Part shown: positions 35,601 to 46,029 of the stretch, one piece after another | Numbering within the stretch: position 1 is the stretch's first letter | How the letters are laid out: each line of letters opens with the position of its first letter | Assembly: GCA_948144175.1 (NCBI GenBank) | Contig: CANXME010002563.1 | Span: forward strand, 1-64,000 | DNA length: 64,000 nucleotides | Source: Closterium sp. NIES-65 | Lineage: Eukaryota; Streptophyta; Zygnematophyceae; Desmidiales; Closteriaceae | Direction of reading: 5' to 3' | Position numbers and translations under genes: made by a program | Notes under the pieces: model-generated | The model's input: the letters and a program-made list of their open reading frames with translations, nothing else | Told to the model about the DNA's origin: nothing | Database searches by the model: none

Positions 35601-36063
35601 CCCCAATCACCACCAGCCTAAGCGGCCGATTTTCCCCGCCAAGCTCCTGCTCTCCTTCCGCCGCCTCCCCCGTCTCCCTCTTCTCTGCCTTGTCAGCATT
35701 CCCCTTCCTGCTGCTGGTACTGCTGCTCCTGCTGCTTGTCGCAGAGCCGGTGGTTACCCGAATGGTAACCCCATTTCGCGTGTTACAGACTACACGATAC
35801 TTCGCCTGGCGCCAAGCGCTGCGGGAATTCGCCTCCAAGGTCGCCATATTCGCCATTATTCCACTTCTGCGATTTAGAATCGCAAGAGATTTCATAGATT
35901 CCCCAAACGGCGTTGATGTGCAAACTAGCCGATCCGCCGCGAAAGACGGCGCGACAGGCAATGTTCTGAAACGAAGCGCGCCAAACCGGCCAGCGGTCAA
36001 AACAACGGTCAGCCGGCTGGCTGAAACAGCCGGCAGGCGGCTAAGCCGAAATCCTATGTCCAT
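26680..36063 (-). CDS. HI0933/BaiN-family FAD-dependent oxidoreductase, plastid-type, many exons
   Basis: Minus strand, about 15 exons. Exon 1, 36063-35506: a Ser/Arg-rich transit-like N-terminus, then the FAD dinucleotide-binding motif [14 protein letters not shown] and [11 protein letters not shown]. Exon 2 begins at 35089: [12 protein letters not shown]. Then [22 protein letters not shown] (about 34500), [12 protein letters not shown] (34250), [20 protein letters not shown] (33470), [19 protein letters not shown] to [10 protein letters not shown] (32610-32424), [18 protein letters not shown] (32060), [10 protein letters not shown] to [17 protein letters not shown] (31590-31240), [20 protein letters not shown] (29810), [20 protein letters not shown] (28970), [18 protein letters not shown] (28410), [15 protein letters not shown] (27790), [13 protein letters not shown] (27250), and [13 protein letters not shown] to stop 26680 (from 26757). 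The order matches the family from end to end. The exact reaction is unknown in plants. Introns are pyrimidine-rich on the sense strand and carry many partial exon copies (separate entries). Exact edges of internal exons are approximate. Confidence 0.8.
27055..27174. repeat. About 47-bp direct repeat around a 24-bp palindrome
   Basis: A segment reading roughly CGCGCATGGTGTAATGGGCG to GATACGCCATG (27055-27100) recurs, slightly diverged, at 27127-27174. Between them, 27103-27126 is a perfect 24-bp palindrome with core TTTTGAGTCGACTCAAAA. It lies in the last or next-to-last intron region of the flavoprotein gene. Confidence 0.88.
27332..27675. repeat. 134-bp tandem repeat with 28-bp palindromes at the junctions
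   Basis: Units begin TTCTGTTGCTCACGTG and include an exon end plus donor (CTCACCTCGGCTGCAAAG on plus, i.e. TTTGCAGCCGAG then GTGAG on the sense strand). The junctions at 27451-27478 and 27585-27612 are identical 28-bp perfect palindromes with core TTTTGAGTCGACTCAAAA, 134 bp apart. The first unit is preceded at 27332-27342 by a half-site, TGACTTTTGAG. The third unit continues into a copy of the FFA(G/A)E exon end. Confidence 0.92.
28428..28582. repeat. (AGGAG)n purine tract
   Basis: About 150 bp of AGGAG/GGGGAG repeats within an intron of the flavoprotein gene, adjacent to the exon [12 protein letters not shown] (minus strand). Confidence 0.95.
29035..29160. repeat. About 38-bp direct repeat around two near-identical palindromes
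   Basis: TGGCAGATGAAGGGGACATA to CCTCTGAA (about 29033-29072) recurs at 29121-29160. Between them are two successive palindromic blocks centred on GACGTC, the second being TTTTGAGACGTCTCAGAA (29097-29114, one mismatch from perfect). Confidence 0.85.
29165..29382. repeat. About 95-bp direct repeat around an 18-bp palindrome
   Basis: The segment GACGGCGAAGGTGGCGGTCA to GAGCCTACAAGG (about 29175-29258) recurs with differences at 29292-29381. Between them TTTTGAGTCGACTCAAAA is at 29264-29281. Lies in an intron of the flavoprotein gene. Confidence 0.88.
29700..30310. repeat. Four copies of an exon start with (GGGA)n arrays between
   Basis: The exon [20 protein letters not shown] (minus strand, about 29813-29727) is followed upstream in the gene by three partial copies at about 29985-29900, 30122-30040 and 30305-30240. 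Each is separated from the next by arrays of GGGA (29826-29880, 29993-30024, 30135-30209). The copies retain the acceptor side; only the leftmost continues to a good donor (TTCAG then GTGATT). Confidence 0.88.
30500..31340. repeat. Five copies of the FTHWG(V/L)SGPA exon end
   Basis: The sense (minus) segment coding [20 protein letters not shown] to HASAYTG plus a GTGGGT donor occurs at about 31335-31240, 31117-31025, 30935-30840, 30765-30675 and 30594-30501. Only the rightmost copy is joined to coding sequence on its 5' side. The other four lack an AG acceptor directly before them, so they look like intronic relics or alternative donor-side exons. Confidence 0.9.
31640..31795. repeat. (CTCA)n microsatellite
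   Basis: About 150 bp of ACTC/GCTC tetranucleotide repeats in a flavoprotein-gene intron. Confidence 0.95.
31840..32066. repeat. Two copies of the GHS(M)A(A/S)[12 protein letters not shown] exon
   Basis: Plus-strand blocks 31840-31898 and 32007-32065 are near copies. On the minus strand both code a [16 protein letters not shown] segment, a conserved stretch of HI0933-type flavoproteins. Confidence 0.8.
32530..33190. repeat. Five copies of the [12 protein letters not shown] exon start, about 145-bp period
   Basis: The plus-strand block GTGCGAG-GATGGATGC-AC to GAGATGGTCACT recurs at about 32570, 32716, 32857, 32998 and 33142. On the sense strand each codes [12 protein letters not shown](T/A)RTPAGQ. 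Only the leftmost runs on to [10 protein letters not shown] and a donor, so the other four are acceptor-side partial copies. Confidence 0.9.
33405..33960. repeat. Four copies of the DGRMFPVS(D/G)SSQSVID exon start, with one 20-bp palindrome
   Basis: Copies at about 33405-33470, 33565-33630, 33722-33785 and 33895-33960. On the sense strand each follows an AG acceptor, but only the leftmost continues into SQAQQLSG. At 33872-33891 a 20-bp perfect palindrome with core TTTTGAGAATTCTCAAAA is flanked by a 9-bp direct repeat CCAGCAGTC (33863-33871 and 33895-33903). Confidence 0.88.
34073..34515. repeat. Duplicated exon block [21 protein letters not shown] and [12 protein letters not shown]
   Basis: On the sense strand, [21 protein letters not shown] is coded at about 34510-34425 and again at 34310-34240. 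[12 protein letters not shown] followed by a GTATGC donor is coded at about 34250-34201 and 34122-34073. The flavoprotein needs one of each. Confidence 0.85.
34856..35055. repeat. About 100-bp hairpin between two direct repeats
   Basis: An inverted repeat with arms of about 44 bp (TGATCAGACATTCCAGCGAG outward, loop TTCTCCTTTGCT) spans 34907-35006. It is flanked by direct repeats of about 50 bp beginning GATCACATGG-GAGCACATTG (34856-34909 and 35002-35055). On the sense strand the right repeat is the 3' part of exon 2 ([15 protein letters not shown]), and the right arm of the hairpin is also open ([13 protein letters not shown]). Confidence 0.92.
35291..35590. repeat. Duplicated end of flavoprotein exon 1
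   Basis: The block 35506-35590 (sense: [20 protein letters not shown]) recurs at about 35291-35372 with about ten differences ([20 protein letters not shown]). The second copy lies in intron 1, separated by a C/T-rich stretch. Confidence 0.85.
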
Positions 36064-36504
36064 CGCGAGATCATTCAATACATGTCAGCGCCGTCAAAGC
36101 CGTCAACGCCGTCAACGCCGTCAACGCAGCGGCAAACCTCGTCAGGACCCTGTCAGTCTGGACCGTGCAGCTTCAGCACTTTCTGTGTGTAAAATTCCTT
36201 CAAGCTAAATTCCCAATTGTCCGTCAGGCCGTGTTGTAAAGGCGAGGGGACAACCTCAAGGCAGAATTTGGAAACCCGACTCCAGCTCTCTCAACCGAAC
36301 TCAATCGTTCCTTCCCCCCACAAAAGTTTGCGCGCGAACCTGAAACCTCTGATCACACCCAAACCAAGCCCAGGGTTTCGGGTTTGATTCGAAGTTTTCA
36401 GGTTCCCGCGCTAACTTGAACCCTCGCATTGCAATCATATGTACTTTCGGCAAGGGCCCTAGCATTCCCCCAGATATACATTTTTTCAAACCTATCGCGC
36501 GCGA
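36064..36504. promoter_or_regulatory. Shared divergent promoter region of the flavoprotein and DPH4 genes
   Basis: The 441 bp between two start codons that point away from each other must hold both promoters and both 5' leaders. A 6-bp GTCAAC/GCC tandem (about 36095-36130) and the repeated AACCTGAAA/TTTCAGGTT words (36350-36410) are visible. No clear TATA box recognised. Confidence 0.5.
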
Positions 36505-38060
36505 ATGGCGTCCTCATCGTTCTCAAGTAGAGGACGAGCAGCGAAGTCATATGGATTGGGTGAGACTCACTACGATGCGCTATGTGTAGCCCGGAGCGCT
36601 AGTGTAGAGGAGATCCGTCGTAGTTTCCAAGAAGCTGCGCTGCTGTTGCACCCAGACAAGCAGCAGCAGCAACAGCAGCAGAATCAGAAACAGCAGGTGC
36701 AACGGCAGCGGGAAGGCGAACGAATTCACGAAGAACTGGAACGACGGGTGCAGGAAAACGGAGAAGACACTAACGGCGACAGCATTTCTAACGGTCAGGA
36801 GCAACGGTTTCAGCGCGTGCACGCGGCGTGGAGTACTCTGCGCGATTCGTCCGCTCGCGCCGATTACGATCGCATGCTCCTTGGTGTGTTCCTTAACCGC
36901 CAGGTGTTCTCAAGTTTAGGGTTCAGGTGTCCACTTAAGGTCATAAAACAAACGACGGACTCGTGATTGAATTCGAAATTTCCCACGGCTAGGGTTCGGG
37001 AGCGCTGCGAGACGCGTCTTTGGCTCATAATCGTGTGCTAAAACCTGCCCTGCCTCTCCTATGAGCCTGACCTCTTTAATCTGGTCTCAAAGGGACTCTT
37101 CTCGATGCTTAAATTAATCTCTTTGTGTACCAATATTTCCTTGTAACGACTCTGGTGCAGAGTCAGACAAACGGGCGGCGGCACTGGCTCTGGTGCAGCA
37201 GGGCTGCTACAGCCGCAGCTACAGTGCTGCCTGCTACAACTCCACCAATGGTGGCTACAGTCCCAACTCTGCAAATGATTGTCACTTACAAGAAGGGGAT
37301 AGGCACGATGGGGTGAGGCAAGGTGGGGTGGAGGGAGGGCAGAGGGAGAATGGTGAGTTGGCAGCAGAACCCACAGCAGTAGACGGGGCCGAAGGAGGAG
37401 GGAGAGCAGGAGGAGGGGTAGCATCAGTCGCCCGAGAAGCAGCAGGAGGAGCTAGCTGTGGTGGTGCAACGTCGTGTGCTGATGGGATAAGCATTGACGA
37501 CATGACATGGGAGGAGGAAGAGCAAGAAGAAGAAGGAAAAGGAGGAGCAGAAGAGGAGATGGAGGAGGAGGAGGGGTATGATGCAAGGAAGCGTGACAGT
37601 TGGAAGGGGCGATCAGGAGAGGAGGGAGGAGGCAAGCAGACTTACAGGAGAGGTGTGTTTGTGGTCGAGTGTCGGTGTGGGGATGTATTTGCCTTGGAAT
37701 CACAGGAGGTGGTTGAGGCTCTTGGTCTCGAGGGAGTGGCTTTTGGGAGTAAAGGATCGATGGCCTGTAGTGGGAGACCTGGGATGGAGACAGATGGAGG
37801 TGAGGGGGGTGCTGTAGGGGATGTGGGAACAGAGAGACAGCAAAATGGAGGGGGAGGGGAAGGGGGAGTAAGATGGGGGGAAGAGGGGCTTGGGGAAAGG
37901 AGAGGGGAGGAGGGAGGAGTGGGGGTGATGGGAATTGGCGGAGTTTCAGGTAGGGGTGTGGAGATTGTTGTACCTTGCTGCTCCTGTTCGTTACATTTGC
38001 TTGTGTTTGCGAAAGTGAACTCGAGATCGCTACAAGTGATAACCGGTATGAGAAATAGCT
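36505..38060 (+). CDS. DPH4: Diphthamide biosynthesis protein 4 (J protein with CSL zinc finger)
   Basis: Exon 1 is 36505-36883 and exon 2 is 37161-38060, with a 277-bp phase 1 GT-AG intron. Exon 1 codes a J domain: THYDALCVARSASVEEIRRS, then the HPD motif in LLLHPDKQ, a Gln run, and AWSTLRDSSARADYDRMLL. Exon 2 codes DDMTW, then the zinc-binding pairs CRCG (ECRCGDVFALES) and CCSC (VVPCCSCSLHLLV), the order and motifs of the DPH-type (CSL) zinc finger. DPH4 supplies electrons or chaperone help to the first step of diphthamide formation on elongation factor 2. The protein is about 426 residues, more than twice the usual 150-180, because of Gln-, Gly- and Glu-rich inserts in the J domain, in the linker, and between the two halves of the zinc finger. 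Further small introns in exon 2 cannot be excluded. It is divergent from the flavoprotein gene. Confidence 0.82.
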
Positions 38061-38203
38061 AGCTCGGGATGTGTTGTGTAATTTTTCGCTTGGATGTTGA
38101 CAACTTGACAACCCATAGACAGCCCATACGATGCTGGGTGTATGGTGGAATTGAGAGAAGCCGGAGATGCTGCGTACCATGAATAACGCCAGACTTTCGG
38201 TGC

Positions 38204-39520
38204 TGTTGAAATTAGGAGGTCGCTAGAGTAGCGGAAATACTCTAGGAAATAACGACGTCCCAGCGGCGGGGCTATGGTCACTCAGAGGTAGCTCTCCTGG
38301 CTTGTAACTTGGCGCCAAAGCGGCGGCCGAGGGTAGGCCGGACACAAGCTTGAGAATTGTGTAATGATAGCATGGCAGTACATTGAGTTATATAGGAAAC
38401 ATAGCAGGGAGGCAGTTACCAAGGCGCAACTGTATTACAGTTGCGCTGTAACGTTTCAGTTGCCCAGTTACTGGCGAGACCTTTCAGCTTCGGCAAGGGC
38501 GCGGTATTCTGCCGCGCCTCCAGGGTGGTTTCGCGTACTGTAGACGCTGCCTCTTGCTCAATTCGACCCTTCGGCTGCCACGCGGGTCGCAACCACTGTA
38601 CGCGGTTGCGCCCCTGCAGTTCGATACTCGAGTCATCACCCCCGATATTGAGGGCTTCGCTTCTGCACTTTGAACAGTGCACTGCAAGATAAATAACACA
38701 CAAATATATTTCCAACACTCCCCTCCACTGTTAGAAGTGTAGAATCCAAGAGAGATGAAATTCTCCATGTTGAAATTCTGAAGTCCTCGTCAGGGACTTC
38801 ACCGGTACGCCTTGAAATGCGTCTTGCCAAGTCGCCCAAAATTATGCGACGGCGCGTTGAAGATTTCCTCCACGAAATTCTCCGTGGGTAGTGGCAGGTT
38901 CTGACCTGCTCCAGGAGATGCTCCTGGTGATGATAAAGGTGGTGAGCCAAACTGAATGAAGCTGCTCCCACAGGTCCAAGTGTTTGAACGCTTGCTCGTG
39001 ATACCATGTTGAAATTAGGAGGTCGCTAGAGTAGCGGAAATACTCTAGGAAATAACGACGTCCCAGCGGCGGGGCTATGGTCACTCAGAGGTAGCTCTCC
39101 TGGCTTGTAACTTGGCGCCAAAGCGGCGGCCGAGGGTAGGCCGGACACAAGCTTGAGAATTGTGTAATGATAGCATGGCAGTACATTGAGTTATATAGGA
39201 AACATAGCAGGGAGGCAGTTACCAAGGCGCAACTGTATTACAGTTGCGCTGTAACGTTTCAGTTGCCCAGTTACTGGCGAGACCTTTCAGCTTCGGCAAG
39301 GGCGCGGTATTCTGCCGCGCCTCCAGGGTGGTTTCGCGTACTGTAGACGCTGCCTCTTGCTCAATTCGACCCTTCGGCTGCCACGCGGGTCGCAACCACT
39401 GTACGCGGTTGCGCCCCTGCAGTTCGATACTCGAGTCATCACCCCCGATATTGAGGGCTTCGCTTCTGCACTTTGAACAGTGCACTGCAAGATAAATAAC
39501 ACACAAATATATTTCCAACA
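38204..39520 (-). mobile_element. TRIM: miniature LTR element with identical LTRs and perfect target duplication
   Basis: LTRs 38204-38717 and 39007-39520 are each 514 bp (TGTTGAA to CCAACA) and appear identical by eye. The 289-bp interior has, on the minus strand, a primer site TGGTATCACGAGC (38994-39006) just inside the right LTR and a purine-rich tract (GGAGGGGAG) beside the left LTR. The flanks carry a 5-bp target duplication GGTGC (38199-38203, 39521-39525). There is no coding capacity for its own movement, so it depends on another element. Structurally it looks whole and very young. Confidence 0.93.
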
Positions 39521-42500
39521 GGTGCCACCATGCCGGAAATTCAACTTACCGTACTGTGTGTTGCACATGCTGGCCTGCTTTGGCATGTGTCCTTTCTCTA
39601 ATGTTGGTGGAAACTCCCAAACGTTGGGATCAATACCGTATGAAGTTACTACGGTACTGTCAGAATGAGGAATGGATGTTCCATTGATGTTGGTTGGGGT
39701 ACATATAACAAACCCTAACTTCTGTACCCCCTAAGACAAACCTCACTACAGGCTACAACATTTGACACACCCCCATAGCCTAAGTGAGGGGTGTCTAGCA
39801 AAATCAAAAAGAGTACGGTCACAAGACCAGTCCAAAAGAAAACAAAGCTCAGGGTGGATCACAACGTCACCACACACTCTGAGCACAAGCAACAGTGGCC
39901 ACAAGGCCAGTCCAAGAGATCACAAGTATATATAGCAAGTGTACAGACGAAGCAGGCAATAAACTCAAGTCTACACATGACTAGAACCTGTGTCAACAAG
40001 GCCTAACTGCACACAACACCTCTGGTGGTCACAAGGCGGAAGCGCCTTGGTGAAGATGTCTGCAGTGTTGGCCTCGGACTCCACAAACTCGAAGCGAGCC
40101 TGTCCACGTCTCTGCAACTCTCGCAGAAGAAAGTACATGACGTGAATGTGCTTCACTCTGCTCTCCAGTCGCGGCTCACGACAGAGGAGGATCGACGCCT
40201 TGTTGTCAGTAAACAAGGTCGGTGCAGAGCTCGGCCGCTCACCAAGGTCGGCGAGCAAGAAGGTCAACCACCGCAACTCCTGTGCCGCCATGGCACCAGC
40301 GTAAATCTCAGCCTCAGCTGTAGAGGTCGAGACAGAAGAGGAGCGCGTGGAACGCCAGGAAACAGCTCCAGAACCCAGACTAAAACAGTACCCCTGAGTA
40401 GACCTGTGAGTCTCAGCGTCGTCAGCGTAAGAGGAGTCACAGTGACCAGTGAGTACGACAGACTGCTGCCCTCCAAGAACTAGCCCCACGCCTGATGTAG
40501 TCGCTAGGTACTTCGCCACCCTCACAGCTGCCGTCCAGTGAACAGGACGGTGTCTCCCTGGCGCAACAAAGCGCGCAAGGATGCTGAGAGGGAAGGCGAG
40601 GTCCGGGCGAGTACAAGTCATCAGGTACATGAGGCAACCCACAAGCTCTGCGTAGGGACCACTAGGCTCAAACGGCTCGTCAGGAAAGGGACCAGTGAGT
40701 CTGTGGTCAACAGCGAGAGGTGTGCGCTGTACGGAAGAGTGCTGAAGCCCGAACCGCTGAAGGACCTGCTGCACCATGTGTGACTGTGAGAGTGTAATGG
40801 TGCGAGCGGCTCTGTCCCTGGTGATCTGCAGGCCAAGGTAGTGGCGCAGCTCACCAAGATCAGTGCACGTGTGTCTCTTCTGCAGTTCGGACTTCACGTC
40901 TGCCAAAGCAACCCTGTCCGGAGTGGCGAAAACGAGGTCGTCGACGTAGACCAGAACAAAGAACGGTGTGGAGCCACGACGAACGAACAGCGACGGGTCG
41001 GCAGAAGACGGCTGGAACCCAAGGTCAGAGAGGGTAGAACGCAGAGTGCCGTGCCACTCACGAGGGGCCTGGCGAAGACCGTAAACAGGTCGCCTCAGCC
41101 TCCACTGAGTCCCAGGAGGGAAAGTGCCAGTGAAGGCCGAGGGACGACGCAACCAGACCTCCTCGTGTAGGCTGCCCTGAAGGAAAGCAGTGGAGAAGTC
41201 GAGAGAGTGTAACTCGTAGTCTCTCTGTGCTGCTACGTGTAGTAACACCCGAAGAGTGGTCATCTTCGGGGTAGGTGCGAAGGTCTGAAAGAAGTCAACT
41301 CCCTCGCGCTGACTGAAACCTCTAGCCACGTAGCGCGCCTTGAAGACCGGGGGAGATCCTGGTGGCCGCTTCACCCTGTAGATCCACATGCCGTCGACTA
41401 CGTTCGCCCCAGGGGGGGGAACCTCATCGACGTAGGTGCCTGTGGATCTGTAGGAGGCCATCTCTGCGTCCATGGCAGCTCTCCACTGAGAGGCCCAAGG
41501 CCCTGACACTGCCTCAGCGTAAGTGCGAGGAGTCGGAATGTCAAGGGCGTCGGGGTCACCCTCAGGGGCGAGGAGCATGGCACAGAGATGAGGGGAAGTG
41601 GCCGCCAGGAACTCTAGCTCAAACTGCCTGTCCTCTAGGGCGTCACAGCCAAGGGCAGACACACCCCCGACGGCTAGAGGACTGGTAGGAGGAGCAGCCA
41701 CAAGCGTGGTGGTGTAGTCAAGGCGGCGGGTAGCGGCAAAGTCAGTAACCGCGGCAGTAAGAGCAGACACAGAGGACACAGAGGCACGAGGGTGAGTAAC
41801 AAGAGAGGCGAGAACACGAGAGAGAACAGGACGGTACGTGCGGTAGTAGTCAGTGACAGGAGCAGGGAGCGACACGGTGAGGGCCGACTCAGGAGGAGAC
41901 GGAAGCACAGACTGAGACGGACGAGGTGGACTGGAACAAAGTAAGGCAGTACGAAGGTCAGTGAAGGGAACAGGAGACGAGGGACGAGCACGAGGGGAGC
42001 GACGAGTAGCCCAAGAACGAGACGGAGGAGGAGAGGACAAAGGCGGAGAACTGGGGAAAACAGCGGGGGAGGAGTCAGGAGGAGGAAACGTGGGACCGTA
42101 GACAGGAGGAGAGGCGGAGGAGGGAGGAGAAGGGGAGGGGAGACCAAGGGTCCGAAGACCCGAGACAGGAGGAGGAAGTGGCTGCTGCTGCTGCTGCTGC
42201 TGCGACTGCTGCTGCTGCAGAAGCGGCTGCTGCTGGGACTGCTGCTCCTGCGGGTCCAGCTGCTGCTGCTGCTGCTGCTGCTGCTCCTGCGGCTCCAGCT
42301 GTTGCTGCTGCTCCTCCAGCCGCTGTAACTCCCTCTCCTCTCTCTCCAACGCCAGCTGCTCGTCACGGGCACGGCGAACACGAGCCTGGTGCCTAGTCGG
42401 GTAGGGGTGGGGGGGCGGAGTAGTGTCCGAAGCAGCGGTAGCTCCAGAGTCCACCCCCGAAGAACCAGGCGCACCAGCCCCAAAGGCAGCACTAACACCA

Positions 42501-44043
42501 GCTCCAGACCCAGGCTCACCTGAACCCGAAGGAGGCGCACCCTCACCCCCAGACGCAGCACCCCCAGTGGCCGCGCGACCAGCACCAGCTCCCGGACGAC
42601 AAGAGTCCTCTGCACCCACCGGGACAGCTCCAACTCCAGAACCAGAAACTCCAGCTCCAACTCCAGCACCCCCAGAACCAGAAACTCCAGTGCCAGCTCC
42701 AGCACCAACTCCAGCTCCAACTCCAGCACCCCCAGAACCAGAAACCGGTACAGGAACAGGCGCAGCACCAACCTCTCGAGAGCTAGCACCAGCTGCACGC
42801 TGCGAGGAGGACTGTGGGGAGGGAGGCTGTACCGGAGGGGCTACCGAAGGAGGAGGGGTAGCCTGTGACACACCTGACGGGGCTGGACCAGGGGGGGGAG
42901 GCTGTACCGGGGGAGCAGGAGGGGGGGCTGCAGTCAGGAAGAGGGGGGGAGGAGGAACCGGGAGACCTCGACTGGGGTACCTGACGTAGTACGGTGTGGA
43001 CTCCTCGAAACTGACGTCACGGGAGTCAAAGAACCGGTGAGAGGGAGGGTGGTAAAAGGTGAAGTCAGAGGAGTCCTCAGGAAAACCAAGGAAGAAACAG
43101 GGGACGGCACGAGGCGAGAGCTTGTCCGCGGAGGTGTCGCGGACAAGAGCCAAGCACCCCCAGACGCGAAACCGCGACGCAACACCAGGGGACCCTGTCC
43201 AAAGACTGGTCGGTGACACCTCTGGTCGAGAGACACGTGGCCAGAGGTTCAGCTGGTGCGCGGCGTACCTGACCGCGTAGGGCCACAGAAAATGGGGGGC
43301 ACAGGCGTGAGTCAGGGAGGTGCGGGCGATCTCCATGACCAGGCCTATGCGGCGCTCAGCAACCCCATTCTGCTGTGGGGACTCTGGAAGCGTCCAGGAC
43401 TGACGAATGCCCTGCTCGCGACAGAATCCAGCGAGAATGCCGGAGCGAAACTCACCCCCACGGTCGGAGTGGAGACAGCTGACACGACGACCACGAGTGT
43501 CCTCGGTGGTGAGCAACCACCTGATCAGCGTAGAAGTCACCTTAGACTTCTTCGCCAGAGGGAACACTGTGGTGTAGCGGGAGAAGTCGTCAACGACCAC
43601 CAGAAAGTAACGCTCACGCTCAGGGCCTAGACGAGGGGCGGGGCCCCAGACGTCCAAGTGAAGCGTCTCAAAAGGCTCGGTGGCCGGACGTAGGGAGGAG
43701 GAGTGAGGGGTGGCGCGCAGCCGACCCTCGACGCAGGGACCACACGGCGGCGCAAGCGAAGGCGGCAGCGACGGCAAGACACGTGGGAGGCCTAGGACAA
43801 GACGCTGACTGGACATAGCGCGCAGACGAGGAAGGGACGGGTGCCCCATCCGGTGGTGCCACAGAACGGTGGGGTGGGCAAGCGACCGGCAGGAGCACGA
43901 CGCAGCGACTGGAACAGACGTAGGAACCTGACACGACACAGACACCTGGGGGGACGAAGCAACCTGGTGAGACGCGGGGACCCGAACGGGGGGGGGGGAC
44001 CGGGGGCAGTGGCAGTAGGGGGGGCTGCTGGTGCGGCCGCTGG

Positions 44044-44085
<42 letters not shown>

Positions 44086-46029
44086 GGCTGCGGCTGCTTC
44101 TGCTGCTGCGGCTGCTGCTGCGGCGCACGCGGGCCAGTGTGAAGAGTGTAGAGACCCGAGCCCGGCTCAGCAGTAAAGGTAGCAAGAGGCTGGTAAGAGT
44201 CTCCGTCAACACACACCGCAGTCTCTCCAGAAGGCTCAAACCACACACCCACGTGCTGACTCACAAGGGGTCGCACGCCCACCAAGTTCCGGGAGAACGA
44301 GGGGACGTGAAACCCGGTGAGAGACCCGGAGGGAGCAGCAGGACACGGTAAAGTGGTAGTGTGACGTGCAGTGACTGGTCCCGTAGAAACAGGCGCAGGA
44401 AGTGGTGTAAGTGTCGTGCTGTCCCGGAAGAAGCAGTGGGAGGCTCCAGAGTCCAGCGTGAACGACAGCGAAGCGTCCTCTGAGGTAGTCGCTGGTCTAG
44501 AGTCTACACAAGAACCTACACTAGCAACAGGCAACTGAGAAAGACTAGCACCTAAGCTAACAACACCAGAGTAAACAGAGTCAGAAACACTAGAGTCAAC
44601 AACAGCATACATAGCATGAGGAGCACTAATCAGATCAACTAACTGCTCAGCAGACATGCCCCACAGAGCGGAGCCGTAGCGCTGAACCAAAGGAAGCCAG
44701 TCAGGAGCAGGACCGCCAACCCCGTAGGCCAACCGGACCGTGTCAGTGAGCTGAGCAAAGCACTGACCAGGGGGGTGAAAGCGGCCACAAGGGTGGCCCC
44801 GACGAGGACCTGTCAGAACCTGGTAGGGGCAGGGAGGGTAAGCAGTACCGCGCTGGGGCTGACGCAGCCCCGACCCCGGAGCCAGCTGCTGACGCTGCTG
44901 CCGCTGAAGGTGCTGCTGCCGCTGAGCCTGGTACCACGCCGCTGCTCCACCTAGCGGGGCCGGCAGTACAGGAGGCGACTGACGAGCTCGGGAGTCGCCG
45001 CCACCAGCAGGTGCAGTGGAGTCACCAGCCGCTGCACGAGGGGTCTCTCCAGACGCTGCACTCCCACCACCGCCAGTCGCAACAGCACCCCCACTACCTC
45101 CGCTACCTCCGCCTCCACCTCCACCAGAACCACCTTTCTTGCCCCCCCTGCCACAGGACCGCGACGCAGTCGTAACAGCAGCCGCAGTCGCGTCAGTAGC
45201 GGCAGTGGCAAGAGAGGCAGTGAAGGTGGGTAACTGCGGGACTGTGCACCCGTGGAAGAGTGGGGGGGACACAGTACCAGAGGCGGCAGCTACCGAACGA
45301 AGGTTGCTCTCGACGTCCTTGAGTGCAGACTCAAGGACCTCGATAGTCAGCTCACTAGGGTGCTTCAGCAGAAGCGCGTCACGAACGGAGGCAAGGCGGT
45401 CAGGGAGGCTAGTGGCGATGAAATAGACAGTAATCGCCATGGGGGGAGGAAGCAGTGCAAGCTGTGCCTCAGTGCAAGCAGCGCGGTAACTAGCGTCGAG
45501 CGAGCGGAGGTGAGCGATCAAGTCAGCAGAGCGCTCAAACGAGACGAGATCAGGAAACAGGAACGGGAGGAAAAGACGGCCAAGAGAGACAGTAGCGGGA
45601 GTAGAGTAGCGGGCCTTAATCGCAGTGAGGTACGCAGCAGCGGTGCGAACCTGAGTAAAGTGGAGCTCCTCGGACTCAGGGAGGAGGCTGCTGAGTGCGA
45701 TGCAGGCCGCAGCGTCACGCGACGTCCAAGCCGTCCGGTCAGCGCGCTGACGGGCAAATCGAGCCGTAGTAGTGTCGTCAGGGGCAGGGCCTAAAGCTGT
45801 AGGCTCGGGGGGCTCGGGGAGGTCACCAGTAGCGTGCGACCAGAGGGTCTCGCCCCCCTGGACCTGACTCTCTAACAGACGGCGAGCGCGAAGAAGCTAG
45901 ACGGAAAAGTCAAGGGGTCTACCGTCAGCGTCGAAACGAAGAACTCGCGGAGTCGCCATAGTGAGAACTAACGCAAACGAACAGGCGAGTAACAACCGGG
46001 AGGAAGAGGACTCAGTCGCAGCGGAAGAG

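Noticed and set aside
42178-42990. Plus-strand Ala/Pro-rich open frames opposite the Copia 1 linker
   Set aside because: Antisense shadow of the Gln/Ser/Gly-rich polyprotein linker with trinucleotide repeats.
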